Positions 7,885 to 13,564 of a DNA stretch of 41,059 bases are shown in pieces. A program made the position numbers and the translations under genes. Source of the DNA: a virus; the IMG/VR virus record IMGVR_UViG_3300051212_000228, positions 1-41,059 of that record. One strand, given 5' to 3'. Numbering within the stretch: the stretch's first letter is position 1; every line of letters begins with the position of its first letter. The notes under the pieces were generated by a model, which worked only from the letters and a program-made list of their open reading frames with translations, did not search any database and was not told the origin of the DNA.

Positions 7885-8089
7885 CGCTCTTCTCCTTTGA
7901 TTTGTCCTTATGATTATTTATTGTTGTCACCCCTTTTCTTGAGGCAGGCCAAATAAGCTGCTTCTGGTCAATCGTCATGTCTACAACACCATTACGCATG
8001 GCAAAGAGCAATCTTGGCGTTAATGCGGTAAACAACTTTGGCGGTTCCTCATCTGGGCAGATGGTAAATGTGTATGGAAGTTTAGCCAT
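7877..8089 (-). CDS. Hypothetical phage protein, 70 aa, with coupling tail
   Basis: MAKLPYTFTICPDEEPPKLF is followed by a predicted beta-rich body and a lysine-rich end, KSKEKSDG. The last codons (AAG GAG AAG AGC GAT GGA TAG) contain AAGGAG and the ATG of the next gene, so the charged tail may be dictated by the downstream ribosome site. There is no functional motif. Confidence 0.55.
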   Translation of the reverse strand: MAKLPYTFTICPDEEPPKLFTALTPRLLFAMRNGVVDMTIDQKQLIWPASRKGVTTINNHKDKSKEKSDG

Positions 8090-8405
8090 GATTCTTATCC
8101 TTTAACTTGGCTTCGATTGCGCGGGAAAACTGATACCACGCATCAGCGGCTTCAAACTTGTAAAACTCTCTAGCAATCTCCTCATCCGTCAGCCCAACCC
8201 ATTCACGTTTGCCGAGCTTGCAAATGCCGCACATACATTCAACAGGCTTTTGCGCATATTCAGCGTCCACTTTCTCATCACACAACTTCGCACACGCTTC
8301 ATGCTCTGCCGCTGCGACAAGGGTGGCAAACTTGAACATAGACTCGGCAGTCTCAAAACTGGCACCAGCCTCTTTCGCCAGCTTGATAATGTCGTCTCGT
8401 GTCAT
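8082..8405 (-). CDS. Module-family protein (RDDIIKLAKEAG + WVGLT...KNHG)
   Basis: This 107-residue protein joins the N-terminal module (MTRDDIIKLAKEAG), the middle helix FATLVAAAEHEACAKLCDE and a Cys-rich insert CMCGICKLGK. A C-terminal module, WVGLTDEEI through KLKDKNHG, is shared with the gene at 9085-9474. The CxCxxC insert could bind metal, but two more ligands are not obvious. The KNHG end overlaps the start codon of the next gene. Confidence 0.65.
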   Translation of the reverse strand: MTRDDIIKLAKEAGASFETAESMFKFATLVAAAEHEACAKLCDEKVDAEYAQKPVECMCGICKLGKREWVGLTDEEIAREFYKFEAADAWYQFSRAIEAKLKDKNHG

Positions 8406-8653
8406 TGCTCACCCCTTGCTTTAACTTTTTCATAAGTCATTTCAAAAATGTCAGGCTTGCATGGGTAGTGTTCGCCCTTCACGCCAGTGATAATCCAGTC
8501 ACCAGTGGCGACTTCCATCGGCCCTTCAAGCGTTGGTATGTACGCTGAAAAATTGTTGGCTGTGGAACCTTTCCGCAGTTTTACATGCGGGTGATCACTT
8601 TCTTTGAACCATTGTGTGGCTTCAATGACCACGGGCTTTTTTCTGAATTTCAT
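8402..8653 (-). CDS. Conserved phage protein of the MKFRKKPVVIEA family
   Basis: The 83-residue product begins MKFRKKPVVIEATQWF and contains GDWIITGVKGEHYPCKPDIF, a signature found in many siphovirus and podovirus early regions (known family, unknown function). The small beta-rich domain is at its usual length. It ends KVKARGEQ, where AAGGGG serves as Shine-Dalgarno for the next gene through ATGA. Confidence 0.75.
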   Translation of the reverse strand: MKFRKKPVVIEATQWFKESDHPHVKLRKGSTANNFSAYIPTLEGPMEVATGDWIITGVKGEHYPCKPDIFEMTYEKVKARGEQ

Positions 8654-8865
8654 TTCTCATATCTCCCTGATACAACTTCGTGTTGAAGAACACCGGCTTC
8701 CCAGTACACTTCCATGTTTGTGATGTTGGCAGCGTACTTGCACCGGCTACCATCTTTCTTGCGGACAACCACAATCACCTGCTCGTCAGGCTCAGTCTCA
8801 TCAAGCGCACAAGACAATGCTGCGGTTGCGTTCCACTTTGAATTGAATGGCTGAATCTTGCTCAT
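8650..8865 (-). CDS. Hypothetical phage protein, 71 aa
   Basis: ATG 8865 is preferred (ATGA overlap, AAGGGGGCAAGC upstream); the frame is open to 8967. MSKIQPFNSKWNATAALSCA leads into a beta-rich segment with VIVVVRKKDGSRCKYAAN. The latter resembles the C-terminus of the small winged-helix protein at 3410-3628 only in the short VVRKKDGS string. The function is unknown. Confidence 0.55.
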   Translation of the reverse strand: MSKIQPFNSKWNATAALSCALDETEPDEQVIVVVRKKDGSRCKYAANITNMEVYWEAGVLQHEVVSGRYEK

Positions 8866-9092
8866 GCTTGCCCCCTTGCTCGTATGGCTTCGGCGCACAT
8901 CGCTGCAAGACCTTTGGTGTAATACTTTTGAAAAACTTCTTGCCGTTCCTCGCACGCCTTTGCACACGCCTCTCTTTCATGTGCTGCAACAAGTGCAGCG
9001 AAGCGTTCAAATAATTCGAGGTTTGCGCCCGTGTATGAGACTGGGTTAAAACCAGCCTCCCGCGCCAGCTTGATGATGTCTTCTCTATCCAT
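8862..9092 (-). CDS. Module-family small phage protein (DREDIIKLAREAG type)
   Basis: The start at ATG 9092 gives MDREDIIKLAREAGFN, collinear with the genes at 7642 and 8082. It continues with FERFAALVAAHEREACAKACEE and ends CAEAIRARGQA. It overlaps the upstream gene by 8 nt (ATGGATAG) and the downstream gene by ATGA. At 76 residues it is the simplest member of the family. The function is unknown. Confidence 0.65.
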   Translation of the reverse strand: MDREDIIKLAREAGFNPVSYTGANLELFERFAALVAAHEREACAKACEERQEVFQKYYTKGLAAMCAEAIRARGQA

Positions 9093-9474
9093 GATTCTTC
9101 TCCTTGAGTTTGGTTTCAATAGATTCCGCAAAATCCAACACGTTCTGATGTTCATAGCAAATGTGAAACTCCACAGCACTGCCACTTTTTGATTTGTTGC
9201 ATTTCCAGATTTCATCTACGGTCAGCCCAACCCACTGATTCATTCCCGTTGCCTGCTCGTAGTCTTCAAAGCACTCAGCCGAGTGCAGATTGGGGTTGGT
9301 ACTGCCGCAGTTGCGTCCGGCGCAGGGTTCCATCTCCGGCTGCGCCAGCCTCTCGCGCAGGGCGTCCATCGCACCATCAATCTCCGCTGGCAGGCATATG
9401 GCGTTTTCACCAATGCTTAGTTTGTTGATTTCCTCCAACGCCTCAAGCGCCAGTTTCATAGCTTCTCTGCTCAT
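9085..9474 (-). CDS. Module-family protein (EAMKLALEALE + WVGLT...KNHG)
   Basis: ATG 9474 gives MSREAMKLALEALEEINKL, a well-known N-terminal helix in phage proteins. Next come AMDALRERLAQPE, a Cys-containing linker (CAGRNCGSTNP) and the WVGLTVDEIW to KLKEKNHG module shared with 8082-8405. The ATGA overlap with the small HTH gene and a TTGGAG site support this start over ATG 9555. The product is 129 residues of unknown function. Confidence 0.65.
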   Translation of the reverse strand: MSREAMKLALEALEEINKLSIGENAICLPAEIDGAMDALRERLAQPEMEPCAGRNCGSTNPNLHSAECFEDYEQATGMNQWVGLTVDEIWKCNKSKSGSAVEFHICYEHQNVLDFAESIETKLKEKNHG

Positions 9475-9647
9475 ATCTTGACTCCAAGTAATAACCTCAA
9501 TGAATCCATGACCCAGTACTTCGGGCCTGTCGTTATCCCCGCGGCGATACGCCATATCGATGACTGCGTTACACCAATAGACTTAGCAATCTGGTGATGT
9601 GTCATACCCCTGGCTTCTAGCGCTCTCACGATTTCCTGTGGCGTCAT
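9471..9647 (-). CDS. Small helix-turn-helix protein, 58 aa
   Basis: This short gene follows a perfect AGGAGG. It starts at ATG 9647, overlapping the helicase stop (ATGA), and its TGA overlaps the next start. The product begins MTPQEIVRALEARGMTHHQI and has a compact HTH of Cro/CI or recombinase type: the turn is AKSIGVTQSSIWRIAAG. It is probably a DNA-binding regulator or accessory factor of the replication operon. The exact length and clean coupling on both sides make it a likely true gene. Confidence 0.75.
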   Translation of the reverse strand: MTPQEIVRALEARGMTHHQIAKSIGVTQSSIWRIAAGITTGPKYWVMDSLRLLLGVKI

Positions 9648-11989
9648 GCCAACCTCCTGCCAAACTTACTCTTTGCATACTTGATAACCTGCTGCTTGAT
9701 CTTGTTCTGCGTAACCATCCTCGGCTCCACAAACAGCGCATCCTGGAACTTGTACTTAGGCCAGTCACCCGTCAGGTTCTTAAACTGCGCCTTGGCAAAC
9801 CTCTCCGCCGCCGCAAGATCCCTGCCTTTCCTGTCCTTGCTGATCTGCACAATCTCCCACCACAACAACTTCTTGTCAGCCATCCAGTCAGGCTTTCGCT
9901 CCCCACCAAACTCCACCATCTGACCCGCCATGTTCAGCACATTGCTGGTTGATCGGCGCTCCGTCCCGCACGATGGACAAACCCGGCCGCGGAACATGTA
10001 CCCGCATGCCGTGCATTTAATCTCTGCCTTCTCTTTCTCAGTCGGCTCCTTGCGTACCTTGGCATCTAACTTCCCGCCCTCTAATTCCTTCACACCATGG
10101 GCAAATACCTCTACCTGATCATCCCAAAACCGAGTCAGATTGCCTGCGTGATCTAACCAGACAGCGTATTCTTTTCCTGAATGCGGGCGCATAACCCTGC
10201 CCATCTGCTGTATATGCCCAGATAATGATTTTCTATACGGCCTCGCACATACACCGATTTTTATATCTGTAACATCAAATCCTTTTGCTAATGCTTCACA
10301 AGATATTAATCCGATTATTTCGCTGTCAGGTTTTCTAAACTCATCTATTAATTCCCTGCGTCGTTCGTTATTACCATCTTTATAACTAATCTGCTGGAAG
10401 TTATAACCCCTTTGTGCAAACTCCCTGCACAACTCCTCACCATGTGCAACGGTTGTACTAAATACAATTGTTTTTACTGGTCCGCCAAAGTGTTTATTGG
10501 TAGCCTGTATCCACTCGGTTACGATATCGCCAACGATCGCAACCCCTTGTTTTTCCATGTCTTTTTCTGCCCACTCGCCATCAAACTTAATTTCGGCGCC
10601 GCGCATATCCATTTCGGATTTCGCTACAAACATTTTAACGGGAACTAACCAACCGTCATTAATTAGTTTATCGGTCGTGGTGCTGTTTACTACGTTGCTG
10701 AATATATTAGATAACCCTTTTGTGAATGGCGTTGCAGTTAATCCAACAACAACAGCATTCGGATATCTATTAATAGCATCTGCTACAGATTTGAAAACGG
10801 TATGGCAGTTATGGACTAATTTTCCGTTAATAAAGTAAGAAGGGTGTCCTTCGATGTGCAGGTTAAACACAGGTCGATCGCTTTCTGATTCGATAATCTC
10901 AACACTAACCACCCTTGGGATACAAGAAACAGATCCTTTTTCCTGTCCTGTTCTTTCCTTTCCAGTGTGGTGTGACTCCCGCCGTCTACCTCGATTGCAA
11001 TCATCCTCTCTTGGTTCGCTAGATCTATCTTGTAATGGTGTGGGTATCCCAAATTCCGAAGTTTTGTTGTCACCACAAACTCGGCTTTCCAGCCTTCTCC
11101 AAGCTTCTCTAGCAGCATCGCTTGCGGCTTCGACAAACCCCTGCCATTCCCCCCTTGGATCTTTGGCTTGTGACCAATCAGTTTTAATGTTTGGCTTACG
11201 GACTTCCTGATTGACTCGTTGTGCATGGGATTTTTCAATTTCTTCGCACAGGATCGAGAGCATGTTTGCTTTTCCTCCCATGCTTTCCGCGATGGAAATT
11301 GAACCGATCCGCTCTTCGAAAGATAAATTGATGGTTTGATTTCTATCCCACAAACTAAGCATGCTTTTCTCATCGAGAACACTTTTTCCGGCCAACTTCC
11401 CGGCTTGAACCCAAAGTTCGGTGGTAAAGAATCTATGCTCTTCCGTGCAATGTATTTCGCTTCCATCATCGAAGGTCACCTTTACGAGTTTGCGTTTGCC
11501 AAGAGGTCTGGCGCTAGTTGCAAGCACTCGACCTACCCCAGTGGCATTTAACACTAAATCGCCGTGACGCACAAGTTCTATTGGAACTACACCATTTACC
11601 GTTGATACCATCGAACCCGCAGCAAAGCATTCATCTATAACAATTAACTTTGGCTCATTATCTATCTTGCGTCTTGCCAATGTCTGTGCTGATATAACCT
11701 GCACGTATTCATATGGACGCCACCGCCAGTGATCCGACTGTATGACACCATGGGGTACACCATACCTATCCAGTGTTGCGCTGGTCTGGTCTACCAGTGA
11801 CACGCGATCGCATATGAACCAAGCCACGCTCTGCTTGGCCCTTGCTTCGTTCAGTAAGTAGCTTGCACTTACAGTCTTGCCCGCTCCGGTAGGCGCAACC
11901 AAGATCTGCGACCGGTGCCCTTGGCGGACACCATCACGTAGCTCTTCCAGTGCCTTGATTTGGTAGTCACGCAGACTTTCGATCAGCAT
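9644..11989 (-). CDS. RadD-like SF2 DNA helicase interrupted by an intein
   Basis: The precursor is 781 residues: a 274-residue intein in a helicase that would be about 507 residues after splicing. Helicase motifs are Walker A APTGAGKT (32-39), motif II VIDE|CH split by the intein, motif III LTATPF, and motif VI QQMGRVMRP. Near the C-terminus is a four-cysteine zinc finger, CxxCGYMFRGRVCPSCG. RadD/YejH-type helicases remodel DNA in replication and repair. ATG 11989 is chosen (GGGGGA Shine-Dalgarno, 7-nt overlap with the methyltransferase gene); ATG 12013 is also possible. DNA for the C-terminal half, about 10240-10800, is noticeably AT-richer than the N-terminal half. The stop overlaps the small HTH gene. 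Confidence 0.9.
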   Translation of the reverse strand: MLIESLRDYQIKALEELRDGVRQGHRSQILVAPTGAGKTVSASYLLNEARAKQSVAWFICDRVSLVDQTSATLDRYGVPHGVIQSDHWRWRPYEYVQVISAQTLARRKIDNEPKLIVIDECFAAGSMVSTVNGVVPIELVRHGDLVLNATGVGRVLATSARPLGKRKLVKVTFDDGSEIHCTEEHRFFTTELWVQAGKLAGKSVLDEKSMLSLWDRNQTINLSFEERIGSISIAESMGGKANMLSILCEEIEKSHAQRVNQEVRKPNIKTDWSQAKDPRGEWQGFVEAASDAAREAWRRLESRVCGDNKTSEFGIPTPLQDRSSEPREDDCNRGRRRESHHTGKERTGQEKGSVSCIPRVVSVEIIESESDRPVFNLHIEGHPSYFINGKLVHNCHTVFKSVADAINRYPNAVVVGLTATPFTKGLSNIFSNVVNSTTTDKLINDGWLVPVKMFVAKSEMDMRGAEIKFDGEWAEKDMEKQGVAIVGDIVTEWIQATNKHFGGPVKTIVFSTTVAHGEELCREFAQRGYNFQQISYKDGNNERRRELIDEFRKPDSEIIGLISCEALAKGFDVTDIKIGVCARPYRKSLSGHIQQMGRVMRPHSGKEYAVWLDHAGNLTRFWDDQVEVFAHGVKELEGGKLDAKVRKEPTEKEKAEIKCTACGYMFRGRVCPSCGTERRSTSNVLNMAGQMVEFGGERKPDWMADKKLLWWEIVQISKDRKGRDLAAAERFAKAQFKNLTGDWPKYKFQDALFVEPRMVTQNKIKQQVIKYAKSKFGRRLA
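10816..11469 (-). CDS. Vsr/DUF559-like homing endonuclease nested out of frame in the intein
   Basis: This 217-codon frame is shifted +1 relative to the helicase and lies wholly inside the intein. Residues 37-74 hold a zinc-finger-like CxxC...CSRSC. Residues 80-96 (NPMHNESIRKSVSQTLK) look like a NUMOD3-type DNA-binding helix. Residues 128-193 look like a Vsr/DUF559 PD-(D/E)XK nuclease, with YKIDLAN (D149), IAIEVDGGSH (E160, D162, H166), the acidic pair D175/D179, and GWLVLRL. AAAGGTGA ends 6 nt before the ATGATG start. The stop lies only 8 bp before the intein end, so the gene overlaps blocks F and G and begins within block B. Activity as a homing nuclease is inferred from domain types and location. 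Confidence 0.82.
   Translation of the reverse strand: MMEAKYIARKSIDSLPPNFGFKPGSWPEKVFSMRKACLVCGIEIKPSIYLSKSGSVQFPSRKAWEEKQTCSRSCAKKLKNPMHNESIRKSVSQTLKLIGHKPKIQGGNGRGLSKPQAMLLEKLGEGWKAEFVVTTKLRNLGYPHHYKIDLANQERMIAIEVDGGSHTTLERKEQDRKKDLFLVSQGWLVLRLSNQKAIDLCLTCTSKDTLLTLLTEN
11476..11483 (-). promoter_or_regulatory. Shine-Dalgarno for the nested endonuclease
   Basis: AAAGGTGA on the minus strand, 6 nt before the ATG at 11469. AGGTGA matches the 3' part of the extended anti-Shine-Dalgarno complement. It lies inside helicase codons for the intein block B region, so it serves both as coding sequence and as an internal ribosome site. Confidence 0.6.
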
Positions 11990-12713
11990 GTTGATCCCCC
12001 AAGAATTCTCCATGCTGTTGCTGCCACTGCTGGAACTTGTCCGTTTCCAAGGGCCGCAGTTCTGTCCATCCGATTGGCCATCCCATTACTCGCTCCAAGA
12101 ACCAAGGGTTCGGGTATGTCGTCTTGCGACCTTGGGAAAATCGAACGTGCAGCCATTCTTTCAATTGAGATTCCCGCTGCTTTGAACCCCTTAAATTGGC
12201 ACCCTTGTAATCGCTTCTGACTGGGGTCGGATGCCACCAACCAGATTCTTTGGCGGGCATGGGAGGCTCCAATATGCCCAGCTCCCAGCACTCCCCATCG
12301 CGCATCAAACCCCAGCTTGGCCAAGTCTCCGAGAACTCGGTCAAGCCCCCGAGAAGTGAGCATTGGTGAGTTCTCCACAAAGACGTAGCGTGGTCGTACT
12401 TCACCCACGATCCGCGCCATTTCTCGCCACATACCTGATCTTTCACCGTCAAGGCCGTCTCCTTTTCCAAGTGAAGAGATGTCCTGACAGGGAAACCCTC
12501 CAGATACGACATCAACAATGCCTTTCCACGGCTTTCCGTCAAAAGTCTGAACGTCATTCCAAATCGGGAAAGGCGGGAGAATCCCATCATTTTGTCGCTG
12601 CACAAGTACGCTTGCGGCATAGGGCTCCCATTCGACTGCACAGACGGTTCGCCATCCGAGCAAATGCCCTCCGAGTATTCCTCCACCAGCGCCCGCGAAT
12701 AAAGCCAGCTCAT
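11967..12713 (-). CDS. Overprinted ORF inside the methyltransferase gene, 248 aa
   Basis: This complete frame starts at an ATG 4 nt after the methyltransferase ATG (ATGAATG, one shared AAGGTGG Shine-Dalgarno). It stays open past the end of the methyltransferase gene. Its product is Trp/Ser-rich and has three recognisable stretches: SRALVEEYSEGICSDGE, ETWPSWGLMRDGECWEL and MGWPIGWTELRP. I recall these signatures from stand-alone 'hypothetical' or 'methyltransferase-associated' phage proteins, which would make this a true overlapping gene; this memory is unverified. The alternative is a passive open frame maintained by methyltransferase codon use. No enzymatic motif is visible. Confidence 0.5.
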   Translation of the reverse strand: MSWLYSRALVEEYSEGICSDGEPSVQSNGSPMPQAYLCSDKMMGFSRLSRFGMTFRLLTESRGKALLMSYLEGFPVRTSLHLEKETALTVKDQVCGEKWRGSWVKYDHATSLWRTHQCSLLGGLTEFSETWPSWGLMRDGECWELGILEPPMPAKESGWWHPTPVRSDYKGANLRGSKQRESQLKEWLHVRFSQGRKTTYPNPWFLERVMGWPIGWTELRPLETDKFQQWQQQHGEFLGDQHADRKSA

Positions 12714-12717
12714 TCAT
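11983..12717 (-). CDS. DNA C5-cytosine methyltransferase, compact
   Basis: This 244-residue enzyme transfers a methyl group from AdoMet to cytosine C5. Motif I is LFAGAGGGILGG; motif IV GGFPCQDIS carries the catalytic Cys; motif VI is FVENSPML; motif VIII is ARQRIWLVA; motif X is LGNGQVPAVAATAW. The target-recognition region between VIII and X is very short, as in compact phage Dcm proteins, so the specificity cannot be read. ATG 12717 overlaps the ParB-like stop (ATGA). It probably protects phage DNA from host restriction. A second long frame covers the same DNA (see 11967-12713). Confidence 0.92.
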   Translation of the reverse strand: MNELALFAGAGGGILGGHLLGWRTVCAVEWEPYAASVLVQRQNDGILPPFPIWNDVQTFDGKPWKGIVDVVSGGFPCQDISSLGKGDGLDGERSGMWREMARIVGEVRPRYVFVENSPMLTSRGLDRVLGDLAKLGFDARWGVLGAGHIGASHARQRIWLVASDPSQKRLQGCQFKGFKAAGISIERMAARSIFPRSQDDIPEPLVLGASNGMANRMDRTAALGNGQVPAVAATAWRILGGSTC

Positions 12718-13529
12718 GCCACCTTCTTCTTCCAATACAGAACTTGTTTCTTCAGCTCGGCGCACTCCCGCTGCCACTTGTCCCGTGCCTCGGTAAGGTT
12801 GTCGATCGTGGACTGCATCTCTTTCATGACCTGGTAGTGCTCTGTCTCTTTGAGCGCTGTAAGGATCGACACTTCCTTGGCCAGCTCTTGGTAGTTATCC
12901 AATAACTCTTGGTAACGCTCGTCCAGGTCGTCATAGGATTGCTTTAGCTCGTCATACTTCTCCTTGGCAACAGCTGACTTCAGGACCGGCTTAACGGGCG
13001 CAGGAGGCGCGTTCTCTGGGTCACTCTTGTCTACGGTCTTGATAGCCTCTGATAGGCTCATAGCGCCCTTCTTGACCGCCTCAATGACATCCTTGTCGCC
13101 TGACTGTGCAACCTTCTTGGCTCGCTCTACCGTCCGCGTACCAACCCCAGCTTCCTTAGCCATCTGCTCCGCTGATTTGTAAGCAGGTGTAACAACTCCG
13201 CCACGTGGCGGAGTTTTATGAGGTCTACCTTCTTGTAGCCATGCGTTGCAAGACACAACAGCGATCGCCTTTTGGCTGGGTGAAAGGTGTCTGCGGTGGA
13301 GGTTTAGATCAATGACAAAAGACACCGGGTCATTGCCTTCGTACAAGGTGGTCATTGGATTGATCTCTAACTGCTGACACGCACGGAACCGGTGCCACCC
13401 GTCCAAGATCTTGTTTTCATAAACCGTGATGGGCTCTCTTTGACCATGCTCTTTGATGCTGTGAATCAGATCCTCAAAATCCTCATCGGGCATGTCAGGG
13501 AATGCTGCTGATAACTGGTGTCTTTCCAT
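12714..13529 (-). CDS. ParB-like DNA-binding protein with C-terminal coiled coil
   Basis: Residues 5-90 are a ParB/Spo0J N-terminal domain: REPITVYENKILDGWHRFRA with the GxxR motif, then NLHRRHLSPSQKA. A TPPRGGV palindrome insert lies at 106-112. Residues 117-141 form an HTH (SAEQMAKEAGVGTRTVERAKK), a Pro linker follows, and 188-268 is a long coiled coil rich in Glu, Leu, Lys and Tyr. ParB-N domains bind and hydrolyse CTP or act as nucleases; in phages they serve partition, regulation or DNA processing. No ParA is seen in the window. The gene follows the 18-bp repeat array and precedes the methyltransferase with an ATGA overlap. Confidence 0.85.
   Translation of the reverse strand: MERHQLSAAFPDMPDEDFEDLIHSIKEHGQREPITVYENKILDGWHRFRACQQLEINPMTTLYEGNDPVSFVIDLNLHRRHLSPSQKAIAVVSCNAWLQEGRPHKTPPRGGVVTPAYKSAEQMAKEAGVGTRTVERAKKVAQSGDKDVIEAVKKGAMSLSEAIKTVDKSDPENAPPAPVKPVLKSAVAKEKYDELKQSYDDLDERYQELLDNYQELAKEVSILTALKETEHYQVMKEMQSTIDNLTEARDKWQRECAELKKQVLYWKKKVA
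13194..13215. repeat. Dispersed 22-bp palindrome, copy 2 (TPPRGGV)
   Basis: A perfect copy lies inside the ParB-like gene, between its N-terminal domain and HTH, encoding TPPRGGV in the same frame as the other copies. Confidence 0.95.
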
Positions 13530-13564
13530 ATTTATCTCTTAGTTAGTTAAAGCTCGATTACTCC

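Larger units (their letters stand above)
10808..11629 (-). other. Intein in the DEAH-box motif of the helicase
   Basis: The protein-splicing element starts at Cys (codon 11629-11627) directly after VIDE. It ends His-Asn (codons 10813-10808) directly before Cys-His, restoring DECH. Block A is CFAAGSMVSTVNG. Block B contains HCTEEHRFF with the TxxH pair. Block F is VFNLHIEGHPSYF. Block G is INGKLVHN followed by +1 Cys. All splicing residues for a class 1 intein are present. Between blocks B and F the in-frame sequence is hydrophilic, rich in Arg, Glu and Ser, and shows no LAGLIDADG or HNH motif. This same DNA encodes an endonuclease in the +1 frame (10816-11469). Confidence 0.92.
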
